DNA of 64,000 nt from Siphonodentalium dalli (taxonomy: Eukaryota; Mollusca; Scaphopoda; Gadilida; Siphonodentaliidae): positions 49,979,797-50,043,796 of the forward strand of contig CP136061.1 of NCBI GenBank assembly GCA_032622095.1, written 5' to 3'. This document shows, piece after piece, positions 1 to 10,994 of the stretch. The notes beneath the pieces were generated by a model that saw only the letters and a list, made by a program, of their open reading frames with translations, made no database searches and was not told where the DNA came from. Position numbers and translations under genes: made by a program. How positions within the stretch are numbered: position 1 is the first letter of the stretch; each line of letters opens with the position of its first letter.

Positions 1-560
1 TTTCAAAATGTTTGCACACCGGGTCGAACCGTGGTCGGCCCGGTGTGTTATTGTCCCTCCCGCGTGGCCAATACAAAACTGCTAATTAGTTTAACAAAAC
101 AACATTTTACTACATTTGGTGAAACTTGTGGACTGAAATTGTCATCAGTTGGAGAATTGTCCAACTTAAGGTGGAGTGAGTATGAGGTTTGAAATTTCCA
201 ACACTAGGAAAGCTTCATGAGGCCAGTCCAGATGCTAGGATTTGCGATTTTCTTGTATAGTTTTCAAAATTTTCTCTCACCGAGCCGAACAACCATGGTC
301 AGCCCGGTGTGTCATGCTCTCTTGCCCATAGCCGTGTGTATTTGTCTGGAGTTAGACCACTAGATATTAGGATTTATGCAATTTTTCATGTTAAAATATC
401 TGAATGTTCTCATTCCGGGAATATAGAACCATGGTTTATGAATATATATGATATTAGGCCTCAGCACTGAGGTGCAAGCGGAGGGGGTGCAAATGGAATT
501 ATGCAGAACTTGTGTTTTGGTATGATTCTGATTCAAGGGGGGGTGCAGTTTGAATTTCCC
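1..560. repeat. Repeat S, two head-to-tail units
   Basis: Bases 1 and 264 start the same unit (TTTCAAAATG and TTTCAAAATT). Each goes on to a GC-rich patch with GGTCGGCCCGGTGTG or GGTCAGCCCGGTGTG, so the period is about 263 bases. A related copy lies at 38462-38700 in the same orientation, sharing the CTCCC..GTGGCCA patch, GGAAAGCTT and the AGCCAGTC/GGCCAGTC stretch. There is no convincing coding frame. The repeat class is unknown. The second unit decays after about 345, and the rest to 560 is unassigned. Confidence 0.55.
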
Positions 561-668
561 AAGGTGGATACCCCCAACGGAGACCCTCTAGCCACGCCCC
601 TGCTCGTGATAGCCAAATAAACCGAATTATTCGAGAATTACTGGTATGTCTCTTATTGCGTCTCTTAC
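561..668. other. Unassigned sequence, probably intron
   Basis: This stretch lies just downstream, in minus-strand terms, of the EGF-like exon donor. I see nothing else in it and found no following exon before the window ends at base 1. Confidence 0.4.
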
Positions 669-774
669 CTGTAGAATCTAACTGGACACAGCGATATCCA
701 CCGGAATCTGTTCGGGTTGGAATGCATACAGCATTGTCGTAGCAAGGCCTGTCATAGCAAGGGTCTGATGATTT
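669..774 (-). CDS. EGF-like exon of a secreted or adhesion protein (partial)
   Basis: Read on the minus strand, an acceptor (TTTTCACTGCAG, ending at 775) is followed by 106 open bases and a strong donor CAG|GTAAGAG (GT at 668-667). Entry is phase 0 and exit phase 1. The 35 complete codons encode a peptide with cysteines spaced C-x4-C-x5-C-x11-C, including DPC near the start and GGYRC near the end. This is the first two-thirds of a typical EGF-like domain, a disulfide-bonded extracellular module. The fifth and sixth cysteines would lie on a later exon that I could not find in the last 668 bases. The other frames carry stops. The exon is on the same strand as, and downstream of, the PAN exon at 9329-9586, so it may belong to the same gene, but 8 kb of repeat-filled DNA separates them and no joining exon was identified. 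A decayed exon is also possible. Confidence 0.5.
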
Positions 775-1763
775 CTGCAGTGAAAATATACATCAAAGTT
801 ATGATTATGGTTTAAGACTCATAAATTCTCCTAATATACAGTACAAAACAACAATATATTGATACACAGCGGATGAAGGACACGTCTAATGAACCAGGTT
901 GTTGGTAATAGCTCTACCCTTAAAATATTTCTCGAATTGGACGTTAGCTGTTTTCACAGACATCCATGCATCGTCATCGAGGAACCAATTACCCAAGAAT
1001 TCCAGTCCACTCTGTCACGGTATATTATTTCTCTTCATATAAGTCAACGCAAATACGATATCAATGTGATGAAACAGGTTAATTCAATTTCAGTGATATC
1101 ACAGGTGATCATTGATATCCAATATAACCGACAAAATGGTAAATATAACGAATAAGTTTATATTTCCGGTCACACTGCATGACTCGCATGTGACTACGAA
1201 TGTGCTGTCGCTGTACGAATCACCGTATATTGTTGCCAGTGTTGAGTAAACTCAGAACAGTTTCCCAGACAGTTCTCTTTGTACCAATATGATATCATGG
1301 TTAAGTAAAAAATAAGACCACTTGCTGTCATTTTGTCCTGGTTAGAAATTGGTTCACCTGAACCATAATTGACTGATATGACAGGAAGCATGCAATTTGT
1401 GATCCACTTATTCGTTCAGAACGTTTGTTATCAACAACATGCAAATTGGAGATTGTGAATCAATAGCATGATTCTAATAATATATTTAACAGTGAGGAGA
1501 CGTCCCATCAATATGCATCCACGCCCTCTTATATTAGTCAATATTATAGTTTGCATTTTGCAGCAGCCATGTTCGATCAACCTGTAGCAAACATGCATGC
1601 AGACAAGACAGTGTGAATTTAACTTCGATTGGAAATACCCATAATGTGTAGCAGAGAGAATCTAACATCTCACCAGAGCTTGAAGGTATTGCAGGATAGG
1701 TCTTTTTATGGGGCAAAGTCTATCCAGTCGCTGGATACTATCATATAAGAGGGCATATTTTTT
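775..1763. other. Unassigned sequence upstream of the EGF-like exon
   Basis: Several short open frames occur here on both strands (for example 889-1155 plus and 1194-1391 minus), but none shows a recognisable domain or coherent splice sites. If the PAN and EGF exons form one gene this is intron. I see no repeat family until the element beginning at 1766. Confidence 0.4.
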
Positions 1764-1765
1764 TA

Positions 1766-2135
1766 CCCTGTGCCAATGCATTCTCTTATATATGCGAGTC
1801 GACCATAGGTCGCCTCGCATATATAAGAGAATGCATTGGCCTAACAATTTGTTTTACAATTTTAATAATTTTTTCTTGTATTCTTTAACAATTTTATAAT
1901 TTCACCCACACAGAGCCCCAGACAAACATGAGCAGACGACACTCTTCTATATGCTTCTATATATGTGTGGGGCTCCCTGCAGGGTAATGGATGTTTTTTT
2001 ATTGTATGTCCTAAAAATTGTAAGAAACATTTATTTAACAAAAATGATAAAAAATGTTAGGCCAATGCATTCTCTTATATATGCGAGGCGACCTATGGTC
2101 GACTCGCATATATAAGAGAATGCATTGGCACAGGG
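1766..2135. mobile_element. Double-hairpin MITE (family D), copy D1
   Basis: The element starts CCCTGTGCCAATGC and ends with its reverse complement GCATTGGCACAGGG. Each end is itself a palindrome of about 68 bases (1772-1839 and 2062-2129) with core GAGTCGACC-ATA-GGTCGCCTC, so the transcript or single strand would fold into two hairpins. The two hairpins are inverted relative to each other around an AT-rich spacer (1840-2061). Both sides are flanked by TA (1764-1765 and 2136-2137), which suggests a TA duplication. No transposase is encoded. This copy lies outside any TTAA element, unlike those at 2835, 31061 and 32784. Confidence 0.75.
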
Positions 2136-2260
2136 TAAAACAATCACGACTTACGAAGGCCTCGGCATATTGTGCACATGGGTGAATTTGAAACCGCCCC
2201 ATCTGCACTTCCCAACCCGAGGACGTTCCGTTAAGCTTGTCGCTGTTTGAGTAAACGTTT

Positions 2261-2640
2261 GATATTGAAGTGACGTGAAACACTCCGGGATGGTGATCAA
2301 ATAGAAATGGAGAATAATCTTGTTCAAAGTAGTTATTTTCACAAATATTATATCTAAATTGACAGCACTCACCGTAAGTCTAATATATTAATTAAATTCA
2401 GATGGCGAAATCGTTTTCGCTAGTTTATCGCTGACCGAAGCGTCCCGATTCGAGTAGTAAATATTTACAATTTAGAGTAGTTCAGACAGTGTTTTCTATG
2501 GAGTGGTACGGTTGATTTGCTGGAGATTTTCGGTGATGTTAGTAGAATGCTACATTCCCCCAGTTGGCGTAGCACCTGAATACTAACTTACCAGTTCCAC
2601 GCACACGAACAAGTCCATAATATGTCTTTAAATACGCTTG
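2261..2640 (+). repeat. Dispersed repeat R, copy 1
   Basis: About 380 bases recur at 18690-19080, 28570-28790 (internally deleted), 31970-32190 and, inverted and decayed, 14335-14580. Shared landmarks are GTGAAACAYTCCG, GTGATCAAATAGAAATGG, AAATCGTTTTCG, TAGTTTATCGC, TTTTCTATGGARTGGTAC and CGAACAAGTCC. Inside LINE-A copies it is part of the 5' region, but here it stands next to a D element with no LINE-A sequence around it. It could therefore be an independent repeat or a fragment of LINE-A. No protein frame is shared between the copies. Confidence 0.7.
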
Positions 2641-2834
2641 ACTCAGGACCGCAGATCTGTTTTTTATACTCATTTTACGAATTTTCGGTGGACCTGTGTG
2701 GTCAGTTGGTCACCACCCTCTATTGTTTTATTTGATAATATACTTATAATTCTTTCTAAGTACAAATATGCACGAAATGCATGTATAAATGTTACTCTCA
2801 CTTGTTAGTATCCTCCATTCGGAGTTGTTTGGAA

Positions 2835-3170
2835 TTAACCCTTTACCCAACAAAACGGCCAAAACCGGCCAAATAAAGCTTCAGCAGTCTTCGGTCTGTC
2901 TCAATAGAACCATACACATATGGATATCATTGGAACCGGCTCCTTGACCACATTGCGATAGTTCGCCTCGCATATATAAGAGAATGCATTGGCCTAAAAA
3001 AAATCTTTTTTTAACACTTTTTACCATTTTTTCTTACATTCTTTAACAATTTTATAATTTTTAATGTGTTAAGCCAATGCATTCTCTTATATATGCGAGG
3101 CGACCTATGGTCGACTCGCATATATAAGAGAATCATTGGCACAGGGCCGTTCTGTTGGGTAAAGGGTTAA
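2835..3170. mobile_element. TTAA-flanked piggyBac-type MITE carrying family D hairpins
   Basis: TTAA duplications (2835-2838 and 3167-3170) flank terminal repeats CCCTTTACCCAACA and TGTTGGGTAAAGGG, the hallmark of piggyBac-superfamily non-autonomous elements. Next to the left end is an inner GGCCAAAACCGGCC patch. The inserted D sequence is incomplete: a half hairpin at 2957-2993, a T/A-rich spacer, then a nearly full hairpin at 3073-3141 that has lost one base. No transposase is present. It would depend on an autonomous element elsewhere in the genome. Confidence 0.85.
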
Positions 3171-3585
3171 GCAAGCTAATCGACAGTTTCATCCCAAAAA
3201 ACTCCAGCAAAATCCTTAAACACCTCTGAAATCATCTGCGATTCTATGGTAAATGCAGCCAAATAATATTGGGTATATTCGAGTCCGCGTTTCAGAATAT
3301 GATCAATGCTTCATCTGCGCCCGGAGATTTTAACAAAGAGGATAAAACGTATGAACACCAAGATATCGTCGTATTAGCAGGTTGACATTGATGCATTCAA
3401 ACACAAAAAAGTAACTGAAACAAAGAAAAAAGAAAAAGAAAGCAAGACATTACAATCAAAACACGCGGTATAATTGAGTAATTGAGTTTCTTTATTTCAC
3501 TCAATCATAATTTGTATGCAATACAGAGTGAAAAACGTATATATAGAGCTATGTACACAATGTTATTAGTATGGCCGTTGCCATT
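3171..3585. other. Unassigned sequence
   Basis: Nothing recognisable apart from a purine-rich A/G tract around 3410-3445. Confidence 0.4.
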
Positions 3586-3860
3586 CGTCGTGTTCTTTTA
3601 TCATAATCATTATTTTCGTCATCATCATCGTCCGCGTCGTCGCCATCGTCATCGTTATCATCGTCATCGTCATCATCAACGACTTCAACAACATCATAAC
3701 CATCCTCATCATCGTCATAGTTATCATCGTCTCGTCGCTATATTCGTCCCATTGCCATCATCGTTATCGCGGTTGCATGTCATTGTCATCATTATCGTCG
3801 TATTCACCACCATCGTCATCATCATCATCATCTCCGCCATAGTCGCTCGTTTTGTCATCA
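3586..3860 (+). repeat. Degenerate (CAT/CGT)n simple-sequence tract
   Basis: The tract consists of interleaved CATCAT, CGTCAT and CGTCGT trinucleotides. It produces a spurious 127-codon frame rich in histidine and arginine (3482-3865) whose first codon is TTG. Composition explains that frame, so I do not call a gene. Confidence 0.85.
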
Positions 3861-4608
3861 GCTAGGCTTGTTGTTTAGTTAACTCAATCCTAATTTCGTA
3901 CAGACAAGCGTTCGTTAGGGGTGACATGGTGACGTCCAACGCTTTTGTCAATTGTTCGTCATTTTCCTCATTAATAATGTCTATAATCGGTTTGCACGTC
4001 GTTTGCGAAATCTCACAAAAGACGGATTCGAGGGAGGGTAATCATAGCGCTGCAAGCTCTCTGTTCAATTGATTATCATATGGCTATCTTTGAATTTTGT
4101 CTAGATACCACATCCAGTGCTGAAGGTTTACTGTGTTCATTGAATATATAGACAATACGGTATATATATATAGAAATCCGTCAACGACCCCTTTTCAAGT
4201 GTGAGATCCGGAGGGATTCAGTAAGGCCGATAAGCAGGAAACTCGGTCTCGTAAATACTATCGTTACTAGTAAACACTGTCTTATGAATGCTGGTAATTT
4301 GCCTTGCATCCTTCCGTTTATTCGCGGCCTGCATATAATTATTGTATATTGGCTACTCCGATGACGAATACGTATCGATCCATACAAGCTGTACATACAT
4401 CAGATACTGGAATTTAAAAAGCAATAGGAAAACCTAGATCACGACGTGGAATAGCTAACTGTATTTGAGGCACTTCATATGCCACTATGTTCAGACCTTC
4501 ATCTATGTTACTGTCATTGAGAAGATGTTAATAGAAACGAACATGGCAATAATTAAGAATCGAATGTAGTGCGTATGTGTTTTATTGTGGGACGCCGTGC
4601 TGAATACA
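3861..4608. other. Unassigned sequence
   Basis: Short frames only. I see no domain, splice-site pair or repeat family shared with the rest of the window. Confidence 0.4.
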
Positions 4609-5356
4609 GGAGAAGTCGGCCCCGCGCGAAGTCGGCCCCATACGAAGACGGCCCCACGCGAAGTCGGCCCCGGAGAAGTCGGCCCCATATATGACAGAAC
4701 AATTGTTTTAAATCATTCTTTATTTAGTGGGGAATGAAAATCGTCCGAGGCCCGAATTTTTTTTTAAAGTTTGGCCTCTAATGCGAAAAGTTTGGCAACG
4801 AAATTTTGACATAATGGAACATTAAAACTCGGGTTTTTGACATCTTGATATGAAACATGAAACTGGTAATAGTAATAATGACAATATAATAATAACAAAT
4901 TCAAACAACATCGTCGTCGCTATCACTGTCACTTTCGTCAGTAATGGCCCAATAGGCTCTTAAGTAACTATACCCAAGCAGCCCCACAAACATGCTAAGC
5001 ATTCTCAAATGGCCTACTCTCAGCAGAAAAAAGATACTTCTCCTCTCTTATTCTCTTTCATAAAATCCGACATAACCATGTAAATGTGTATAACCATGTA
5101 GAGTTCATTTTGTTATTACAACTAAGAAAACATTGCGGACTTCACCATTAGCCTACACAAACACTACACTGAATTAATCAAATTAATTTTGGGGACCTCG
5201 CAATTAGCCAACATAAACACTATCTCAATAAAATTAAGACAATTTAATCCCTTCTAATTAATGGGGCCGACTTCTCTGGGGCCGTCTTCGCGTGGGGCCG
5301 TCTTCGTGTGGGGCCGACTTCGTGCGGGGCCGACTTCGTGCGGGGCCGACTTCTCC
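4609..5356. mobile_element. Foldback element with minisatellite inverted ends
   Basis: The left end (4609-4687) has five units of a 15-16 base repeat of the form GAAGTCGGCCCC with spacer variants GCGC, ATAC, ACGC and GGA. The right end (5263-5356) has six units of the reverse complement GGGGCCGACTTC. The outermost units are GGAGAAGTCGGCCCC and GGGGCCGACTTCTCC. The roughly 575-base interior is AT-rich, with a (TCG)n-like patch and no gene. The structure resembles Foldback-type elements with repetitive terminal inverted repeats. I could not identify a clean target duplication. Confidence 0.7.
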
Positions 5357-5419
5357 AGATACCGCCGTGCTCTAATCAAAGGAGCACAGTGTGTACACCA
5401 ACGATCGCAGCGCCTTATC

Positions 5420-5640
5420 CCTCAATAACATTTGAATTTGAATTGTTTATTCTTATAAACTGTATAACATACAGTGTTAAGAAATACAAAACGTAACGTT
5501 GGGCCGGTCTTCTCCCAACACAGTATACAACATACATAATATACAGTTCACGCATTACATTAAACACGATGATATATGACAATGCACAATATTTTATAAC
5601 ATAAAGGTACATATATGTGATTGGAAGGAGATCGGTCCGC
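5420..5640 (-). pseudogene. 3' end fragment of a LINE
   Basis: On the minus strand a GGGAGAAGACCGGCCCAAC motif is followed by an AT-rich stretch and then AATAAACAATTCAAATTCAAATG. A polyadenylation-like AATAAA leading into a short reiterated tail is how LINE-B ends at 11930 (AATAAACATTTGAACTTGAACTT). I interpret this as a 5'-truncated non-LTR retrotransposon with little more than its 3' UTR. No protein is preserved. Confidence 0.5.
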
Positions 5641-6189
5641 CGATATGATCACAACGCATGCGCCTGTTTGATAATTTTCAACAGAGAAATTGGAAACAAT
5701 GATTAATTTTGGGGGAGAATCGTCCCTAACTATTACAGCGAGGAACTAAAGGGAGTAGTCCTCGTCCGACACTTTGGTCGGAACTTGGTCATGATGGTGG
5801 AGGCTCGGGGGCCCTCAGTATAATTGTATGAGTAATTAGGAACATGTCTCGTTTAACACACACACCCACGTGCACTACAGTCATTTCTTATATTATATAG
5901 CGTTTAATGATTTATTTCCGTAGCTGGATGTATTCTTATTTGTTTTCATAAAAACTGCCGAAAATTTGAGACCAGCGCTGCAAGTGAGCCCAATATAATA
6001 TTTCCAAGCACTTAGCAACGATCACGTTATCGATATAAATATGCAATTCAGATGAACTTTTAAAAGCAAACCCCGTTATTCTGTCGACCGAGCAATGAAT
6101 AGAATGGTAAATAAGAAGAACAAAAAACAAATTACAGTAAAGGTATTGTAGTCTGTAGATGAAATTATTTTCATTTTAAACATTTTAAC
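5641..6189. other. Unassigned sequence
   Basis: No gene or shared repeat recognised. Confidence 0.35.
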
Positions 6190-7075
6190 CAATAAATGTG
6201 GGCTGCAGGGTGTGCGGATATATTAAAATCCAAGTTGGCTGCTGGCAGCCATGTTTTACAACGAATTTCAGAAATAATCGATTGCTCCAATCTAGAGGTA
6301 ACCCAGAAGATTCAATTGAAGTTGGGTGACAATTGGATGAGGGGTGTCGCATGTAGGGTGTGCCGAAGTATTTAGTCATGCGAAGAGTAAAATCAAAAAT
6401 GACCGAATTGGGGAAATAATCGATGACTCCCATCTAGAGGTCACACAGAAGATCCATATAAAGTTTTGTTACGATTAGATAAAGAGATGTGACCGTATGG
6501 TGTGCCACAGGATTTAGTCAAACAAAGAGTAAAATCCAAGATGGCTGCTGGCGGTGATGTTTTTGAACAAAATTCGGAAAAAATTGTATGGCTCCCACCA
6601 AGTGGTCGCCCAAAAGATAAGTTTGAAATTTTGTGACAATCGGATGAGGGGTGTATTCTACAGATTGTGCCAAAGGATTTAGTTATGCAAAAAGTAAAAT
6701 CCAAGATGACTGCCAGCGGCCATGTTTTTCATTGAAAAACGTTCAAATTTGACACCTCTCATCTAGATGTGATCCTAATCGTGTCTGTAAATTTATAAAA
6801 ACAAATCCTCGATATATGCGGGCTGTAGTGTTTGTCGATGGATTCAAATTTGAAATCCAAGATGGCTACTGGCGATGTGTTTTATCGAATTTCAGAAATA
6901 ATCGATGGTTCCTATCTAGAGGTCACCCCGCAGATCCGTATGAAGTTTGGTGATGATCGGATGACGGATGTGACCTATACGGTGTGCCGAAGGAACTTGT
7001 TGACGGACGAACGGCTTCAAACACGCACGGGCGGAAGGACGGAAGGACGGACAAGCTGAGTCCAGTATAATAATC
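6190..7075 (-). repeat. Tandem-repeat element K1 (AAATCCAAGATGGCTGCTGG units)
   Basis: About five degenerate units of 150-170 bases recur with landmarks AAATCCAAGATGGCTG, AGAAATAATCGATG, TCTAGAGGTCAC, AGATCC, GGTGTGCCGAAG and ATTTAGTCA. The element ends on the plus strand with a purine-rich GGACGG patch and GGACAAGCTGAGTCCAGTATA (7035-7068). A near match, GGACAAGGTGATTCCAGTATA, ends the element at 48400-48430. Frames of 75-87 codons here simply follow the repeat period. The superfamily is unknown to me and the strand is arbitrary. Confidence 0.65.
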
Positions 7076-8640
7076 TTGTCCTCATGTAACTAAGACCTCT
7101 AAGCCTAGATCACCGTATTCGTGGAAAAAGCGGGCAACGATCTCAAACAGTAATGTGACTACCAATGGCTAGACAATAACTGTGAGCAATGCGTCATGCT
7201 AATCAGTGAATTATGTGCATGTCTATCAAACTCAGATGAACTGTCAAAACACCTAAAGTGGCAAAGTCTTGCATGTTTAGCGCTTAACATCTATACATAT
7301 AACAGAGTAGGAATTGTCTGTCTGTCATGATTTATCTCACAGGCCCCTGGACATATTTAAAAATAAAAAATAAAATAATTGAGAAAAGAGTTCAATCTAG
7401 AAAAGAATTTTTGTGTTTAAAATTAAAATGTTTAAATGATCACAATGTACTCGAAGCATGTACATGGGCTGTTCTTGTATAAAGGCTTTGTCTAAGAACA
7501 AAATGTGCGCGAAGTCCACACAAAAGGGCCACAGCCCAGCAAACATGTAGACGCCGGAACGGTGCCTGATAGGTACCAGTTTGTGCCGCTTGGTGCCATA
7601 CCGATATACCGATGCCGGACCGGCACCAAACCGGTACCCATTTACCAATACTTTTCCTGAGCCGAATACCCGGCTACTAATCTGATACCGAGAAACATAA
7701 AGTATTATATTTTATTGCAAATTGAGTTATGAAAAAATAACCAATTTCAATTATGTCACCTTCAAGTTCTGGTATCTGATCAATACTATGTAAAAAAAAG
7801 CATCTGAATAACGGTGCCGTACAGATGTCGGATATTCGGCTCTCAGCCGACACGTCCAAGCGTTTATACATATGAGTTGTGAACTTTAGCCAATTTATTG
7901 TAATAATCTCTCAATAGTACATCAACATTTTTTAGCAACGATATTCGGTGCAATTAAATGATGCAAATTATCAAAACCGACCTTTGATAATTCAGCACAC
8001 CGTGCCGTTATAGTGCCGTATGCAAGGCACCGATCCGGTGACAAAATCTCAGCGCCTGACCGGCATCGGATTTTCAATGCATTAATTAACAAAAGTTATG
8101 AAATGAGTATAAGGCCCACCGACACCGAATAAATGCCTGTTTCAGCTAGTTTAGTGTAACAGAAGTTGCTCCAGTAGACTAACAAATGTGGTATGGGATA
8201 ATACTAGATAATGGGCTGGACTAATCAAGAAATATTTAGAAACTATGGAATTGTGTGTATCTTGCAAAATGACATAGGTTTGCAGATATCAGCAACTTAT
8301 ACAATATTATTTCTAATTGCAGCCTGGTAAATATCTTCTCTATGGATTGATTAAAAAAAATATGTTAACTCTAGCAGTTGAACTGGAGCTTAAAGATTTC
8401 CATGCCTGAGTTATGTCATGAGGTGGAAAGTTTAGATGGAAATATACAGAAAACTACTTAATTTTTAAGCTAATGAAGGAGTCTCTGCTATAACGAAGAC
8501 CACTTCATGCATATAATATATCAATAAAAATGTCAAAAAGATGACTTTATTCATAGTTATAGACGGGAAATTTTGGGAAGACTGTTCTCGGGAAGTATAC
8601 ACATTGAGTGGAAATGAATATACATAGCGCAGGTATGGGG
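7076..8640. other. Unassigned sequence with a CCGGTACC-rich patch
   Basis: Two patches (about 7550-7650 and 7990-8075) are rich in short motifs such as ACCGGTACC, GATGCCGGACCGG and GGCACCGATCCGG, separated by AT-rich DNA. They may be decayed ends of an inverted-repeat element, but I cannot align them convincingly. No exon continuing the lectin-like exon at 8875-8971 was found here. Confidence 0.35.
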
Positions 8641-8874
8641 ATAATATTTAAATATTATACGAGACGCACATAGTCATGTGAACACCCATGCAGACGACAC
8701 ATGTTATACAACGTTGATACATACATAACCTTCCTAGATACCTATCTATAAATCTGTAACATAGATCAATTGTGTCTCTGTTTAGGGAGGGATGAGTCAT
8801 TTCCGGTACCCGAACCCCGGTATAAAACGTCACCGATTGCATAAAGCGCACAACCGATATGGCCAAAATGTTAC

Positions 8875-8971
8875 CTTCACCGTACGAGTTTGTATTTACA
8901 CCATATTTTATGCTTGAAACAAAAGCCAGATTGCCACGAGTCGAACTGTACATCGCCGGATGACCTCTCCG
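8875..8971 (-). CDS. Exon resembling the start of an F-type lectin / discoidin (F5/8) domain
   Basis: On the minus strand the acceptor TTTACCCAG ends at 8972 and the exon begins CGG AGA GGT. It joins in phase 0 to the PAN exon, whose donor is also phase 0. The peptide includes GHPAMYSSTRG and NLAFVSS, then NTNSYGEG. This matches the usual opening of fucolectin-type domains (G-x-PA-x-x-SST-x-G ... SS-x-AVDG-NTN), but the normal AVDG is IKYG here. I place the exon end at AAG|GTAACA (GT at 8874-8873, phase 1). That donor is only moderate, and the frame stays open past it to 8648. The family binds fucose or other ligands as secreted recognition proteins. The changed core motif and absence of a findable next exon mean this could be a decaying gene. 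Confidence 0.45.
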
Positions 8972-9328
8972 CTGGGTAAATACAAAATTACTGATTATTT
9001 ACACATTTATTTTGTGACTTTTTGAAGCAGATTATTGGTCAACGTGGGATTATGCTTTCTCTGAATCGACAGAACCACTAATAGGCCTATTTGGGACACC
9101 GATAGGGCGTTGTTTACATTGAGAGTCCGCGTGCCGGTTGGACAGTGTGTTATTATATCTACACCAGTAGGTCACGTATGTATTGACAAAAGTGTCCATA
9201 TACATTTACTTCTAAACTACCTATGCCTTGTTTTTGGGTTCAAGTGAGCCACGAAGTTTAAATTGCTGACGTGCTGAAATGTTACAGCGGTTGACGCTGC
9301 GCACAACAAAGGATGATTTATCACTCAC

Positions 9329-9586
9329 CAATGCTCGCTTCTCGGCGTGTATGAGTGACGGACCGTTGATGGTAGGTCCAGTCCCAGGTTCCAAAAGAAA
9401 GCACGATTTCCCAGACACGTCGTATGTGACATTGTGACAACCGGAGGCATAAGCACACATTTTTTGGCAACGCATAAGATTGCTTGCTCCCATACTATGG
9501 AACGAGATCATATTCATATTCTCACAAAACTCATCGGCGAAACAAACAGACGACACGCAGAAAACTAACAGCGGGAGCGTTAACAT
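9329..9586 (-). CDS. First coding exon: signal peptide plus PAN/Apple-like domain
   Basis: The 86-codon exon begins with ATG at 9586 and a typical signal peptide (MLTLPLLVFCVSSVCFA, cleavage before DEF). It then encodes a PAN/Apple-like module with cysteines at about residues 21, 40, 44, 50 and 62 and the family-typical MRCQKMCAYASGC and SCFLLEPG stretches. PAN modules mediate protein or carbohydrate binding outside the cell. The exon ends exactly at a codon boundary before the strong donor GTGAGT (GT at 9328-9327). The frame continues open to 9221, so without splicing it would read as 135 residues. An in-frame upstream ATG at 9628 has a better Kozak context (GCCATGG) and would add 14 residues ahead of the signal peptide. 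I prefer 9586 because the hydrophobic run then starts at the N-terminus. The next exon is probably 8971-8875. Confidence 0.65.
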
Positions 9587-9965
9587 CTTGGAACCGATGT
9601 TGGATCCAACTGTGTGGGTAATGACCATGGCGAGAATGTTGCTTCCTGAGAGGACCTACCTCTGATCAATCGGTTGATGACAACAAATGATAATCGATTA
9701 GTAAACAATGGGGGACGGCGCGACATAATTTTACTTTGTTTAATAGCAGCCATTGCATTGCACCAATGGGCGATGCATATCCATCTCTGTTCCTTTGGTA
9801 TCACACACTCGGGGAATGCGGAATATTATATTATGTAAATTCAGGAACAGTCTTCCACCAACGAAGACTCAATGGCCACGTACCTGAAATATGTCACCCT
9901 TTCTCAGACTAATAGCGTCTTTCAAATTTGACACAAAACGATGAGAGCAAACATTAAGCATGTCT
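9587..9965. other. Region upstream of the PAN exon
   Basis: In minus-strand terms this is 5' of the start codon. A possible donor (TTTCAG|GTACGTGG, near 9883-9896) and acceptor (CCTCTCAG, near 9650) could define a 5' UTR intron, but nothing confirms transcription. No TATA box or initiator stands out. Confidence 0.25.
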
Positions 9966-10994
9966 ACAAACGCTCTTTATTATTATCCGTAAATCAGTAA
10001 TGAAATCACAAACGCCCAATATCGTAAACCAAAAGTCAAACCCCGGTAAAATTATTTACTCGATTTTTCAGTGGCTATCTTGCAACACAGCTACTGGACA
10101 TAAAGTCCCAAATATAAGGTTTTAATCGAATTTATAAATCGGTGTACTAATATAAGGAACTCAAGTTATGAAAGAATTACCAAATGGCCGGACAAACATA
10201 TCGCCATCCATATCGCCATTTTGACTTCTTAGCATTATGTGAAGGGAACCAGTGTTCTGAAAAAAAGTGCATATGTTCCGACATACTATGTGTTGCAGAA
10301 CACCGGTCTTTCCAATTATCGATTGAATAAGTATACGAAAACATGAATGGCGACGAGTCACTCGTCGCTAAATGGTGAAAAATGTTTTTAACTCCGTTAA
10401 TTTGTCGTCAGGAACGATTTTATTGCTGCAGAGTTGTAGCTGAGTATGTTATTTATAGGAAACAGGCGACATATGGCCGGTATTTTGTGTTTTATGCTTG
10501 TATTTCGGATATGTTTGTCCGGCCATTTGGTAAATCTTTCATACCTTGAGTTTCTTATATTGGTATAACGATTTATAAATTCGATTAAAACCTTAGTTTT
10601 AGGGCTTTATGTCCAGTAACTGTGCTTGCAATAAAAACTCTCGCAACCGAATATAAGTTCGATCTCATTATTTGCTGGATACAACATGGCACAGTCTACA
10701 TCTGCTGTAAGAACCGAAACATAATAATGAAACGTACTGTATGTGAAGTTCGTTAATATACCAGAGACGCTCGCCTGATGACTTCAATTGCTGGCTATTA
10801 TTTTCTGATTCCCAACATTTTAAATACCTATTTTCGGCTTGGTCTTAGTAAACATTTTCCAAAGTATATAATTTACGCCTCCTAATGTTATCAAGCTATG
10901 CTGACAATCAAACATAAAAAATATTATTGTGTAGACTTTACTGTAGCAGTATAATGTTTGCAAACTATACTAAAAAATACTTATAAAGAGCGTT
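9966..10994. mobile_element. Foldback element bounded by AACGCTCTTTAT
   Basis: AAACGCTCTTTATTA at the left and ATAAAGAGCGTT at the right form a short inverted pair about 1.03 kb apart. Inside, 10081-10205 and 10495-10630 are inverted arms with shared segments GGACATAAAG / CTTTATGTCC, TTTATAAATCG / CGATTTATAAA and ACCAAATGGCCGGACAAACATA / its complement. The spacer holds a small palindrome GCGACGAGTCACTCGTCGC. No coding sequence is present. The inner foldback is well supported. Calling the outer 12-mers its true ends is inference. Confidence 0.6.

Noticed and set aside
3482-3865. 127-codon histidine/arginine-rich frame
   Set aside because: It starts at TTG and is a translation of a CAT/CGT simple repeat; no domain or splice context.
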